Part shown: piece by piece, positions 33,345 to 42,720 of the stretch
Position numbering within the stretch: position 1 is the stretch's first letter
Layout of the letters: the number at the start of each line of letters is the position of its first letter
NCBI RefSeq assembly: GCF_900659615.1
Contig: NZ_CAACUY010000007.1
Location: forward strand, 1-64,000
DNA length: 64,000 nucleotides
Reading direction: 5' to 3'
Origin: Actinomadura fibrosa
Lineage (GTDB): Bacteria > Actinomycetota > Actinomycetes > Streptosporangiales > Streptosporangiaceae
Notes under the pieces: model-generated
Seen by the model: only the letters and a program-made list of their open reading frames with translations
Databases searched by the model: none
Told to the model about the DNA's origin: nothing
Position numbers and translations under genes: made by a program

Positions 33345-35041
33345 TCAGAGGCGGAACAGGGCGCGGGCGTCGCTGGGATCGGTGAGATCGTCGATGGTGT
33401 GGACGGTGTCGCTGATGGCCGTCAGCTCCGGGCTGGGTTGGCCGGCGATCGCGACGCCGAACACCCGGAAGCCGAGCTCGGCTTTGCGCGCCCGGAAGGT
33501 CTTCAGCCAGGCGGTGTGGCCGTGGTGTTCACCGTCGGTGAGGAAGACGACGTCGGCGGCGCCGTCCTGGCGCGGGTGGTGCCGGGCGTCGGCGATGAGG
33601 GTCAGGGCGTTGTGCAGCGGTGGCCAGTAGTCGGTGCCGCCCTCGGCCTTCCAGGCTCCGGCGAGCGCGAGGATCTCATCAGGCGCGGGAGGTCGGCCGG
33701 CGGGGAAGTGGTGGGTGCTGTCGATGTCGACGGAGAACCGCACGACGGTGACCTGGCGCGGCGGGACGGCGTTGGCGGTGTGATCCAGCAGAACCAGCGT
33801 GACGGCCTTGGCCCATGTCTCCCGGGTCGGGTCGACGGCCGACGCTGCTTGGGAGGCGTGGTGGCCAGCGACGGTTTCCCACATGGAGGGAGAGGCGTCC
33901 AGGCAGATGATCAGGGGGCCGCGGCCGAGGTGTTCCTCGCCGCGCGTTTCGTAGGACAGCAGGCGTCCCTCGGCGAGGCGGGCCAGGAACACCGGGCGCA
34001 GCGCCGGGACGCCGAGGGCGGCGATTTCGGAGGGATGGCGCGGGCGATGTCGCTGCCCAGGGTGGTGCCGACGAGTTCCCCGTGCCCGCCAATGATCTTC
34101 TGGGCGGCTTCGGCGTGGGCGAAGGCCCGGAAGCGTCCGATGAGGTCGGCGAACTCGCTCATCCGGTTGCCGCGCAGCCGCTCGGCCAGTACTGCCCGGT
34201 CAGCGGCGTCCATGCGCCGCAGCTGGTCGGCGCCGATGCCCCACACATCCAGCAGCCGCTGCTGGGCCTCCAGCCGGTCGACCGCTTCCGTCACCAAGGT
34301 CCAGACGCCCCGGGCGAGGCCGCTGCGGGCGGCCTGGTCCAGGGCGCGGTCGGCGGCGGCCGCCGCGGCGGCGGCGAGGGTGTCGGCGTTCTCAGCGGCG
34401 GTGATGGCGGCCTGAGCCGCCGCCAGGGCATCGGCGGGAAGGTGGTCGTGGTCGTCGGTGCTGTCGGCGGCCTCCCAGACCGCGTGCAGGACCTGGTCGG
34501 CGGCGCGAGCGGCAGCGGCGTGAGCGCGGTCGGCCTGGGCGGCGTCCTGCTGGGCGGCGGTCGCCGCCCACAGCAGGTCGTCCAGGCGGACAAACTGGCC
34601 GGTCAGGGCGTGCGCGGCCATGAAGGCGTCGCCGACGGTGGCGGCGCGCAGGCGCATGAACTGCGGGCAGCCCAGCAGCGACGCGACAATCTGGTGGTTG
34701 ACCCACCGCGACGGCGTCACCCGGTCCCGGTCGAGCTGGACGGGCGTGTCCTGGAACAGGACGGTCCACAGGTCGGCGATCAGGTCGTCTGCGTAGTCGT
34801 GCTCGGCCGCCAGGTCCTCGATCAGGTCACCGACCTCCTCCAGATTGGCGCGGATGTCGGCCCACTCCATCCGGTCCCAGACGTCGGCGACGACCGTGCG
34901 CTGCGCGGCAGCGCGACGGGTGCCAGCGGTCCAGCGCGCGGCACGTGCCACCAGGTCAGCCAGCGACACCACCTCCAAGCCGCCGCCGACGGGCTTAGAG
35001 TCCCCGGTCGAGTTGCCGGTCGAGCTGTCAGGCGTCGTCAC
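33345..35041 (-). pseudogene. VWA-domain protein gene split by a single-base frameshift
   Basis: From GTG 35041, after an excellent AAGGAGGTG site, the frame encodes a long helical N-terminal region ending G-E-L-V-G-T-T-L-G-S-D-I-A-R-A-I-P. At about 34031-34036 the frame must shift by one base to continue SEIAALGVPALRPVFLARLA and then a von Willebrand A domain: MIDAS LDASPSM, the Thr region and LTDGEHHG. Read across the shift the product is about 564 residues, matching the VWA (CoxE-like) proteins of MoxR-type conflict systems. Either the gene is inactive or a base was missed in sequencing. No MoxR ATPase is adjacent. It overlaps the upstream gene's stop (35038). Confidence 0.7.
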
Positions 35042-35502
35042 GAAGCACCTCCTTGAGGGCCGCGGGTGAGGAGCGGAAGCCGGGCGGTCAGATAGAGCGT
35101 CACGCCGAGTCCGTTGCGGCGCGGCACGGCCCTGCTGCTCCGTTGGACGATCAGGACCTTCGCAAGGCGGTCGGCGACGGCGGGACAGGCCACCGAATCG
35201 GCGACGATCCTGATCCGCAAAGGCCCGCAATCAAGGTCGGCCGTCCGGTCGGCCGCCGGTGCCGCAGTTACACCGGTGTCGGCCTCCCCGGCCCCGTCGG
35301 CCTTCCGTCGTTTCGCTTGCCGTCTCCTTCGGCGGGCTGGAGGACGGGGTCCGGCCCGTACAGGTAGACGGCCACCCCGCCGGGGCGCGGGAAGGGGCCG
35401 CCCTGGTCCTCGACGTCGACGACTGGGTTCGTCCGCGTCCTCGCAGGTATATGCGTGCAGGGCGTGGATGCAGGCGAGCGTCCACTCCTGGTGGGGGCGC
35501 AT
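35038..35502 (-). CDS. Small unrecognised protein upstream of the VWA gene, N-terminal part uncertain
   Basis: The C-terminal 75 residues look real (LDCGPLRIRIVADSVACPAV, then A-D-R-L-A-K-V-L-I-V-Q-R-S). They overlap the VWA start by four bases (GTGA), so translation is coupled. The Arg/Pro-rich N-terminal half looks like a wrong frame, whereas the neighbouring minus frame there (GGVAVYLYGPDP) is protein-like. The gene is therefore probably frameshifted or starts later. I do not recognise a family. Confidence 0.35.
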   Translation of the reverse strand: MRPHQEWTLACIHALHAYTCEDADEPSRRRRGPGRPLPAPRRGGRLPVRAGPRPPARRRRRQAKRRKADGAGEADTGVTAAPAADRTADLDCGPLRIRIVADSVACPAVADRLAKVLIVQRSSRAVPRRNGLGVTLYLTARLPLLTRGPQGGAS

Positions 35503-35882
35503 TTGCCGTGGGTGCGGTGTGACTTGCCGTGGGCATACCAGTCTGACCGTGATTCTCCGGCAGGCCAGCCTAGGAGGCCGTCGAGGAAGTCGACGTCTTG
35601 TTGCTGCGGCAGCTCAGCACGGTCGCGCTGCTGCTTGATCTGTATGTACTTGGTGAGCGCTTCGGCCTCGAAGCCTGCCTGGTGCACCGTGAGCAGCATG
35701 GAAGCCGACGAGCATGCCGAGGGTGTCTTGGGTATCGGTGAGCCGATAGAGCAGCATCCGAGGCCATCCCTAATCGGTGGGCGCGTGGCTGTAGTAGAGA
35801 ACTTCCCACAAGGTCCCGACGGTCTCGGCGACCAGGCGCGCGGTCACGGTCTGGAGTTCGTTCTCCACGACCGCGACGCTAA
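35503..35882 (-). other. Decayed coding DNA
   Basis: Short protein-like pieces occur in different minus-strand frames (VVENELQTVTARLVAETVG near 35840, then LLYRLTDTQDTLGMLVGFHA near 35730). No single frame holds them. This may be the broken upstream part of the gene at 35038-35502. Confidence 0.35.
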
Positions 35883-36263
35883 TTAGAGGCGCGCAGCCGC
35901 CTCGCCGCAGGACTTGGGAAGATGGTGGCCGAACGCGGACGCAGGTCGTGGGCGCGGCCGCTGCGCAGCGGGACCGGGCGCGGCGCGCGGTAGGCCGCTG
36001 CCGGCACGACTTGGAGTACCAGGAGGATGGGCGTCCCGTGCGGTCGGTCCGGGCCGGGAGCGGGACCGCTGCAGGGGCTCACTTAGTCCGGTGTAGAAGG
36101 CGTGCAGCAGGCCGGTCACCCCTACGCCGACTCCTAAGGGCATCCCGGCCGCCGGGAGAAGAAGTGCCAGCGCGGTGCTCGCGGCACCAGCGGTCCCGAT
36201 CGCGATCCAGATGAGCACCGCGCACGGGATGAAGATTCCCGAGACGGCCTGCAGCGCGTCCAT
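35883..36263 (-). CDS. Small membrane protein downstream of the CHAT gene
   Basis: A 126-residue frame whose first 65 residues contain two hydrophobic segments (GIFIPCAVLIWIAIGTAGAA, LALLLPAAGMPLGVGVGVTG) and then H-A-F-Y-T-G-L-S-E. The rest is Arg/Pro-rich and may be spurious, so a frameshift after about residue 65 is possible. It lies on the same strand as the CHAT gene with one more tiny hydrophobic gene between. A membrane-active partner of the CHAT protease is conceivable but unproven. Confidence 0.4.
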   Translation of the reverse strand: MDALQAVSGIFIPCAVLIWIAIGTAGAASTALALLLPAAGMPLGVGVGVTGLLHAFYTGLSEPLQRSRSRPGPTARDAHPPGTPSRAGSGLPRAAPGPAAQRPRPRPASAFGHHLPKSCGEAAARL

Positions 36264-36346
36264 GGCTGCGGCGAGGTCGTCGGCTGCCGAGGGGTGCTGG
36301 ATCCCGGGAATCGCGGGGGCCCCGGGATCCGCTCGGAGCGTTTGTC

Positions 36347-36508
36347 CTACGCGGTGGCGATGGCGCGCTGGGCGGCGCCGCCGGCGATGAGGGCCAGGCC
36401 GTGCGCGAGCCAGTGCGCGACTCCCTGGCGGAGCAGCCAGGTGTAGGCGGCGCTGCGGACCCAGGCCGCTGCGAGCCAGGCGGCCATCTGCTGGATGTTG
36501 GTCTCCAT
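36347..36508 (-). CDS. Tiny hydrophobic peptide downstream of CHAT (peptide D)
   Basis: A 53-residue frame: METNIQQMAAWLAAAWVRSA, then A-Y-T-W-L-L-R-Q-G-V-A-H-W-L-A-H-G-L-A-L-I-A. It is almost entirely helix-forming, amphipathic to hydrophobic, with repeated W-L pairs and one Y-T-W-L-L that resembles the (T/S)(G/S)WLL motif of peptides A-C. The ATG follows GGGGTGAACACC. It lies 96 bases after the CHAT stop on the same strand. It may be a membrane-active peptide, perhaps a target of the CHAT protease; this is inference. Confidence 0.45.
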   Translation of the reverse strand: METNIQQMAAWLAAAWVRSAAYTWLLRQGVAHWLAHGLALIAGGAAQRAIATA

Positions 36509-36604
36509 GGTGTTCACCCCCCGCCCGGTGCGATACGAACGATCACTTCCATGGCGACCACGTCAGCCCTTGAAGTCGAACTTGCGTTCGACTAGCAGCA
36601 CCTC

Positions 36605-37684
36605 TCAGGGCTGCTGCGGCGGGATGATCAGCATGGTGGCTGAGGGATCCACCTCGGGGATGTGGGAGAGGACCGGCAGGTCGGCGTCGGGAAGGCCGGT
36701 GAGCCTCATCTCTGCCTTGGCGAGCTTGCAGGCCGCCTCGACCGACTGCCCTTCGGCGACGGCCGCATAGAAGCGCGTGGCGAACGTGATGGCATCGATG
36801 TCGCCGATCCGGTCGGTCATCCCGACGGCCAGCGGGACGACGTCCAGCAGGCCATCGACATGGGCGTGGGAGTGGCAGGCGTTCAGCACGATCATCTTCG
36901 GCTTCAGATCGACGGCGTCGATCGCCTCGGCGAACGCTGCAGCGGCGACGGTCTGTCCTGGGCCTCGTTGGGTGAGCCCGGAGTCGAACTCCAGGAAGTC
37001 CTTGTTGGCGTGCCCGGAGAAGTGAACGACGTGAGGCCGGAATCGGGTCAGTCCATCCAGCAGGTCGGAGGCCGTCGCCGAGGACATGTGCTCGATTTGG
37101 ACCAGGTCGCGGAGCGTGGCTGCACGCACCGCCGCCTTGACGCGGCGGATCTCTTCCCCCACCCGCAGGTCACCGGCTGCGGCGGCGGTCAGGTAGAGGA
37201 TCCGCAACGGCTCGACCTTGGGGGGCTGCAGCCTGCTGATGACCACGGACATTCTTTCCTCGCTGGCCGCGACGAGCGCTTCGGTGCGGGTGCGTTCGGC
37301 GGCCGCCAGTTGCTGCCGGCGGCGCTCTTGCTCCTTGTGCTGCCGCTCACGCTGGCGCTGGTCGTCCTTGGCCTCACGGGCCAGGGCCGCCTGCAGGTCC
37401 TTGTTGAGGGTGGCTTCTTTGTCCGCGCACTTGGCGATGGCCTTGCGCTCGGTCTCGATCTTCTTGCCCTCCGAGAGCGCTGCCTTGTTGGCGCTGTCGG
37501 CGTTGCGCTGGTACGACGAGGCCCGGGACGGCGAAGACGCTTTGCGGGCGCGCTCCTGGTAGGAGTTGGCCTCAGTGAGCTTCTTTTGCTGCTTGGACTG
37601 GGCTGTGGCCAGTTTCCCTTCGTGCTTCGCGCGCTCTTTGGCGAGGTCTGCGAGCTTTCCCCTAATCTGTCCGGAAGATTGCAC
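36605..37684 (-). CDS. Coiled-coil CHAT-domain (caspase-like) protease
   Basis: A 359-residue protein. I chose GTG 37684, preceded by GGGGGG; the much longer upstream frame has no protein character. Residues about 5-165 form a highly charged coiled coil rich in Lys/Gln/Arg (LAKERAKHEGKLATAQSKQQ, EQERRRQQLAAAERTRTEAL). Residues about 175-355 are a CHAT domain with catalytic His in VVHFSGH (about 218) and Cys in LNACHS (about 266), and the typical A-F-A-E-A-I and F-Y-A-A-V-A-E-G stretches. CHAT proteases act in Craspase and gasdermin-type systems by cleaving a partner. Two small hydrophobic genes follow on the same strand. The S-4TM gene starts divergently 500 bases away. Confidence 0.85.
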   Translation of the reverse strand: MQSSGQIRGKLADLAKERAKHEGKLATAQSKQQKKLTEANSYQERARKASSPSRASSYQRNADSANKAALSEGKKIETERKAIAKCADKEATLNKDLQAALAREAKDDQRQRERQHKEQERRRQQLAAAERTRTEALVAASEERMSVVISRLQPPKVEPLRILYLTAAAAGDLRVGEEIRRVKAAVRAATLRDLVQIEHMSSATASDLLDGLTRFRPHVVHFSGHANKDFLEFDSGLTQRGPGQTVAAAAFAEAIDAVDLKPKMIVLNACHSHAHVDGLLDVVPLAVGMTDRIGDIDAITFATRFYAAVAEGQSVEAACKLAKAEMRLTGLPDADLPVLSHIPEVDPSATMLIIPPQQP

Positions 37685-38185
37685 TTGCCCCCCTAACTGG
37701 AACCGATCATCTCTGTGTGAGTAGAACACGAGGGTCTGACAGAAGCATTCACGGGCACTTCGTGTATCCGCCTTGGTAGCTGAGAACGGGTGTAGCGCCC
37801 GGGCAAGGGTTCCCGAGAAGAACTCGTCGTTGTCCGGTTCGGGACGGACCCCGGATGTGGGCAATCGCCCGGGGGGCGGGTGAAGCATATGGCTCGGTCC
37901 GTAGCTTCGGCCTGTGGGTGACAGGGCAGACGGCGAGACGAGCGGCACCGGAAGCAATCCGACGGTGGTTCGGAAGGAGTCGCCGCGCTGGAGCGGCTGG
38001 AGCGGGAACGCGCGGCGGGATTGTGGCCGATCGGGCGGCGCTGACGGTCGCGAGCGTGACCGGTGGCCGGAAGTGACCACCCTGTTACCCGTGGACACCT
38101 TGATGCGCGTGAGAGAAACTGCGGTAACGCGGTGAAGCCGAGCTTGTGTCACTCAGTGAAGCGGCTCGCTCGCGTGGGAGGGGCA
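37685..38185. other. Divergent intergenic region
   Basis: About 500 bases separate the CHAT gene (minus) from the S-4TM gene (plus). Open frames here lack protein character. Promoters for both transcripts should lie here, but I can point to no clear boxes. Confidence 0.4.
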
Positions 38186-39082
38186 TTGGCGACCACCACC
38201 CCGATCGCCGAAAGGCAGGCCAGCGCCACGGCCGTACGGCTGCTCAAGGCCGTCCGCGTGACCCACCTCTACAACCAGCGTGTGCACGCCTTGAGCCTGG
38301 CCGTCTCGACGGTCCTGGCCATAACAGGCCTCCTAGGCGGATCGGGGTCGCGGTACAGAGCCGCGGCCACCCTCGTCGGCGCGATGTGGGCCGCGCTCTA
38401 CAAGGCCGCTCTTGTGCCCTTGGCCGAACGGTATCTACGGACCGCCGCGACGCTTCAGGAGATGTACGACGCGGAAGTGCTCGGATTGCCCTGGAACGGC
38501 GTCACGGTCGGGAAGCGCATCGGCGACGACGAGGTGAGTCGGCTCAGCCGCCGCTTTCGCGGCAACGAGGAGAGGCTGCCGAGCTACTACATCGTGGCCA
38601 ACGTCGCAGAGCCCTATGACGTTTTCTTCTGCCTGGAGCAGAATCTGGCCTGGGGTTCGCGCATCCGGCTCCGCTTCGCCCAGGTGATGCTCGGCGTCCT
38701 GGTGCTGTGGTCCGTGGCGGGAATCGTGTTCACACTCGCCACAGGCGCGACCGTGAGCCGGCTGCTCACCCGGTGGTTCCTGCCTTCGCTCGGTCTGCTG
38801 CTCGTGTGTCTGGAGATGTATCGAACACAGATGGGGAGCATCCGGGAACGGATGCGCGTACTGGACCTGGTGCGCGCCGCCATGGAGGAGCCCTCGTCAG
38901 AAGTGATCTCAAGACCCGCCGCGCGGACGCTCTTCGCCCGCCAAGTGCAGGACACGCTCTTTCACGTACGCCAACTCCAGCCGCGCCTGCCGAGTTGGTT
39001 CTTCGACGAATATCACGACCAGGACGAGGCCGACTTCGAGGTCAGGAGGCAACTACTGGAATCGGAGCACCCCCGGTCATGA
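38186..39082 (+). CDS. S-4TM family putative pore-forming effector
   Basis: A 298-residue protein: M-A-T-T-T-P-I-A-E-R-Q-A-S, membrane pair one (LSLAVSTVLAITGLLG, AAATLVGAMWAALYKAALV), the hallmark L-Q-E-M-Y-D-A-E-V-L-G-L-P-W-N, then membrane pair two (VMLGVLVLWSVAGIVFTLA, FLPSLGLLLVCLEMY) and a soluble end. This is the S-4TM layout, predicted to kill the host cell by forming membrane pores in nucleotide-activated or ATPase-controlled conflict systems. The TTG at 38186 puts the start where family members begin; a GTG at 38132 is the alternative. The stop overlaps the start of the kinase-like STAND gene by ATGA, so the two are made together. Confidence 0.75.
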   Translation: MATTTPIAERQASATAVRLLKAVRVTHLYNQRVHALSLAVSTVLAITGLLGGSGSRYRAAATLVGAMWAALYKAALVPLAERYLRTAATLQEMYDAEVLGLPWNGVTVGKRIGDDEVSRLSRRFRGNEERLPSYYIVANVAEPYDVFFCLEQNLAWGSRIRLRFAQVMLGVLVLWSVAGIVFTLATGATVSRLLTRWFLPSLGLLLVCLEMYRTQMGSIRERMRVLDLVRAAMEEPSSEVISRPAARTLFARQVQDTLFHVRQLQPRLPSWFFDEYHDQDEADFEVRRQLLESEHPRS

Positions 39083-42000
39083 CGGTCTCGGACGAACTGG
39101 CCGACGTTCTCCGCGATCCAGCGGTCGCCTTGGAGATCATCGAGACGCTGCTCGCGAACCGGGTCGAGATCAGGGACGTGACGACCGTCCGAGAGGGCTA
39201 TTCCGGGGCCCGGCTGGCCATGGTGACGCTGGCCAACCTCAGCGAGCGGAGCCCCGACCCCCGCCCATGTGTGATCAAGTATTGCCCGCCGGAGGTGGCG
39301 AGCCGTCGACCGAAAGACTTGGGGGCGAAGAGGCAGGAAAGCGAGCGGCACAGAAAGGCCCTTGACGATGCGCCCCCGGAGTTTCGCGAAGACCATCTTG
39401 TGGACACCGCCTTTGCGCCCATTCGCTGTACCGGGGGCGATTTCGTGTTGGGCCTGTCAATGGCGGACGGCGAACCGCTCGCGAAGGTGGAGCTAAGTGA
39501 GCTCGCGAAGGTCTGCGGGCAGGTGTGGGGAAAAATTCTTCGTGAATGGGCATGTACCAGCGACACGTTCGAACGCAAGGAAACGACGGTAGCCGGCCTG
39601 CTGGAGAGCGAGTTGGGCCACAACGATGCGATTCGTACCTGGATCTACGAGTGGGCGGAAGCGCGTGGCCTGCTCGTGCCCGCCCTCCTGGAACTGCCGG
39701 GTGAGGAAAAGCCGCTGCCGAACCCATGGCGGATCCTCGGCGGTGACGTCCCCGCCGACCAGAAGAAGATCCACTATCTGGTCGGCCGGACCCATGGTGA
39801 CCTGCACGGAGACAACGTCCTCGTACCGATGCAGGACGGCCGGGTGTTCCCGGACGAGTTCCGGCTCATCGACCTGGCCACCTACGACCGGCAAGGGCCC
39901 TTGAGCCGGGATGCCGCCGAACTGCTGCTCTCGCTCTGCTCCCGCGAGATCGGGGCTTCCAGCCCGTCCGGTCGCGACACGTTTCTGGCGTATCTGGAGT
40001 CTGGCCGCCGCGACGAATCCCTTGACGACGGCATGACGCCCCACGTACGGCGCGTCATCGATGTGATCCGCGAGCCGACGTCGGAGTTCGCGCGCAAGAA
40101 GGGCTTTGAGTCGGAGTGGCACAAGCAGCTGAGGGTGTCTCTGCTCGCGCAGGCGATGCTGCACACCGCCTACGCCGCCAGCACGGCGAGCGCTGCCCAG
40201 TGGTGCTCTCGGCTGGCGGGCCGGCTCGCCAGGGAGCTGGCGCCGGTGGACCCGCGGGCGGGCACGACGCTGCGTTTCGACGCCGGGGAGAGTTTCGATC
40301 AGGCCGGATCGTCGGTGACCGGGACGGTCACGCCGGCCCGGTCACCGACGAGGACCGGGTCGGTCTTCATCGACCGGGAGGGGCAGCGCGGTCGCCTTCG
40401 CGCGGCGCTGGAGGATCAGCTCACCTCCGTCATCGTAGTGAGCGGACCGCCCGGGATCGGCAAGACCGCGCTGGTACGCGAGGTCCTCGCCGACCTGGGC
40501 CTGGGCGATCCCGACGAGGAGACCTCGCCGGTGCGCTGGCACGATGCCACTCGTTACGGCGAGATCGGGGTGCAGGCGCTCATCAAGGACATCGAGCCGC
40601 CCGGGTGGGGCCAGGTGCCAGGCCCGTCCGCGGCCGCACGCCTGGAGCTCGCTCTGGACCGACTTGGGCAGGGCGGCGGGATGCGGCCGGTGATCGTGCT
40701 GGACTCGGCGGAGAACCTGCTCAAAGAAGGGCATCTCCTGCGTGACTCGCAGCTCGATCTGGCACTGGACGCCGTGCAAAGCCGACCGCGACCCGTCGTC
40801 AAGATCGTCTTCGTGACGCAGCACGCACCCACGGCGACCACGAGCGTGACGTGGACGAAAGCGGCGCTCCTTCTCGGTCTCGACGGCCTGGAGCCGCCGT
40901 CCTTGCGCGAGTATTTCGCCAGGCTCGACCCCGGCAATCGATACGGCCTTGCGGATCTTCCAGAGGACCATCTGCGGAGCATTCACGGCTGTCTGGCGGG
41001 CAACCCCCGGCTCGCCGAGCTTCTCAATGCGTGCCTCAGCGGCGACCCGCCCGCGCTCCTGCCTCGCGAGGTCGCACCGTGGCTGACCGCCACGACGGGC
41101 GAGGTGCACCAAAGCCTGGTGCGCCTCTTCGTCGACCATCTGCCCGCCGAACAGCAGCGAGCGGCTGAGGCGCTCGCGGCGTTCGGCATCCCGGTTGAGA
41201 CCGACGCGGTCATCAGCGTCCTGGAGCCGTACGTGGGAAGGGAGTGGGTCGAGCCCGCCCTGCGCGCGCTCGTCGTGGCCCGCCTCGTCCTGGAGCGCGA
41301 GGACGGCCGCAGATACCTACGGAAGAACGAGGTCGACGCGATCTTCGGGCGCCTCGCCGCTGGTGAGCGACTGGCGGCCGCGGGTGAGTCGCCGACCCGC
41401 CTCGACCTGGTGTTGCGGGCGGACGAGGCTTTGCGGGCGATGCAGAAGAGCGATGAGGACGTTCAGGGGATCGCCGACCTCGACATGCACTTCGCGCGCG
41501 TCGACGCCTGGCTGCGGGCCGAGATGTATGAGGACGCGCACGACCAGATCGATTCGATGGACCACCTGGTGCGCCTCTGGGGCAGCGGCGTCGAGCTGCG
41601 CAGCCAGCGGGAGGCCGTGCGAGGGCGACTCCACGACGATCCGGACGGCGAGATGAAGAACCTCGCCGCCCTCGGGGACATTTACTCCCATAGCGGCGAT
41701 CTCCCCTCGGCGCGAGTGGCCTACGAGGCCGCGCTCGACCGCGCCAAGAAGGACCATAATCGCGAGGCGATCCGCCGGATCCACGTCCTCATGGGCTCCA
41801 TGTTCTGGGAGCACAACCACCTCGCGAAGGCCGTGGATCACTACCGCTCGGCGCTCGCACTGGCCGGTGAGGACGAGGAGGACGGCCGTGTCCGCGCCAC
41901 CGCGCTGATGGGACTGGCCGACTGTGGACAACAGCACGGCGGGTGGGGCGGCGCGATCGAGGACACTTGGGAGGCCTACCGCATTCTGCGCGGAATCGAC

Positions 42001-42720
42001 TCTGGGCTCGCGTCTGAGGCCGCGCTGCGCCTCGTCCGGTGGTACGGGGAACTGGACCGGCTCCCCGACGCGAGGATGATGCTGGCCGAATGCGCCGACC
42101 TCGTCTACACCCACCCTGCTCCCTCGGTGCAAGGGGAACTGGACGACGCGACCGCCGAGCTCGACCTCTACCAAGGGCTGTACGAGGGGGCCCTGAGGAA
42201 GGCGCAACAAGCGGTCGAGACCGCACGCACCCACCGCGACCCCGACAATCTGCGGCGGTCGCTCACCACGCTGGCCCTCGCCTACGTGCACGTGAACGAC
42301 TTCCCGGCGGCCCGGAAGGCGATCGAAGAGTCGGCTCGCTACCGGGTGGCCGGCCGGGAAACCGTCGAGCTGGCGCTGCGGGGCGTCATCGCGCACCGTC
42401 GCGACCTCCCGGCCGCCGCAAGAGACCTGTTCAAGCAGCTTCACGACGAGACGAGCAAACGCCTCGGGGCAGACGAGAACGATCTCACCGCGTGGGATTA
42501 CAAGGGGATCGCTCTGTGTCACTCGGTCCTCCTCGGTGACGCCGAGCCAGGAGAGGCGCTTGCCGCGTTCCGTCGTGCACGGCCGGAGGGAGAGGCCGAT
42601 CCGACACCGGGGCTTGACGACCGCTTGAGGTTCCTGGTGGAGACGCTCGCCGACGGCGACCCCAGGTTGGAGCCCGTGCTCACCGAGCTGGCACGAATCA
42701 GACCGGGCCGTGCCCGCTAG
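39079..42720 (+). CDS. Kinase-like / STAND ATPase / TPR protein coupled to the S-4TM effector
   Basis: A 1213-residue protein. Residues about 1-440 resemble the aminoglycoside-phosphotransferase/choline-kinase fold. They show REGYSGARLAMVTL as ATP loop, a Lys in P-C-V-I-K-Y-C, GRTHGDLHGDNVLV as catalytic loop (about 235) and L-I-D-L-A-T-Y as metal motif. An AAA/STAND module follows with GPPGIGKTAL (about 455) and VIVLDSAENL (about 537). Residues about 830-1190 are TPR-like (LAALGDIYSHSGDLPSARVA). The kinase part may correspond to a ternary-complex-associated domain of known conflict systems, but I cannot confirm that. The ATPase/TPR part would sense a signal and release the pore former. Confidence 0.75.
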   Translation: MTVSDELADVLRDPAVALEIIETLLANRVEIRDVTTVREGYSGARLAMVTLANLSERSPDPRPCVIKYCPPEVASRRPKDLGAKRQESERHRKALDDAPPEFREDHLVDTAFAPIRCTGGDFVLGLSMADGEPLAKVELSELAKVCGQVWGKILREWACTSDTFERKETTVAGLLESELGHNDAIRTWIYEWAEARGLLVPALLELPGEEKPLPNPWRILGGDVPADQKKIHYLVGRTHGDLHGDNVLVPMQDGRVFPDEFRLIDLATYDRQGPLSRDAAELLLSLCSREIGASSPSGRDTFLAYLESGRRDESLDDGMTPHVRRVIDVIREPTSEFARKKGFESEWHKQLRVSLLAQAMLHTAYAASTASAAQWCSRLAGRLARELAPVDPRAGTTLRFDAGESFDQAGSSVTGTVTPARSPTRTGSVFIDREGQRGRLRAALEDQLTSVIVVSGPPGIGKTALVREVLADLGLGDPDEETSPVRWHDATRYGEIGVQALIKDIEPPGWGQVPGPSAAARLELALDRLGQGGGMRPVIVLDSAENLLKEGHLLRDSQLDLALDAVQSRPRPVVKIVFVTQHAPTATTSVTWTKAALLLGLDGLEPPSLREYFARLDPGNRYGLADLPEDHLRSIHGCLAGNPRLAELLNACLSGDPPALLPREVAPWLTATTGEVHQSLVRLFVDHLPAEQQRAAEALAAFGIPVETDAVISVLEPYVGREWVEPALRALVVARLVLEREDGRRYLRKNEVDAIFGRLAAGERLAAAGESPTRLDLVLRADEALRAMQKSDEDVQGIADLDMHFARVDAWLRAEMYEDAHDQIDSMDHLVRLWGSGVELRSQREAVRGRLHDDPDGEMKNLAALGDIYSHSGDLPSARVAYEAALDRAKKDHNREAIRRIHVLMGSMFWEHNHLAKAVDHYRSALALAGEDEEDGRVRATALMGLADCGQQHGGWGGAIEDTWEAYRILRGIDSGLASEAALRLVRWYGELDRLPDARMMLAECADLVYTHPAPSVQGELDDATAELDLYQGLYEGALRKAQQAVETARTHRDPDNLRRSLTTLALAYVHVNDFPAARKAIEESARYRVAGRETVELALRGVIAHRRDLPAAARDLFKQLHDETSKRLGADENDLTAWDYKGIALCHSVLLGDAEPGEALAAFRRARPEGEADPTPGLDDRLRFLVETLADGDPRLEPVLTELARIRPGRAR

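Noticed and set aside
36605..38152. Longer start for the CHAT protein (515 codons)
   Set aside because: The first 155 codons lack protein character and the GTG at 37684 has a good ribosome site right before the coiled coil.
35038..42720. A single large system combining VWA, CHAT and S-4TM genes
   Set aside because: Strand changes and a 500-base gap separate the groups, and decayed DNA lies between the VWA and CHAT units; a shared function cannot be supported from one genome.
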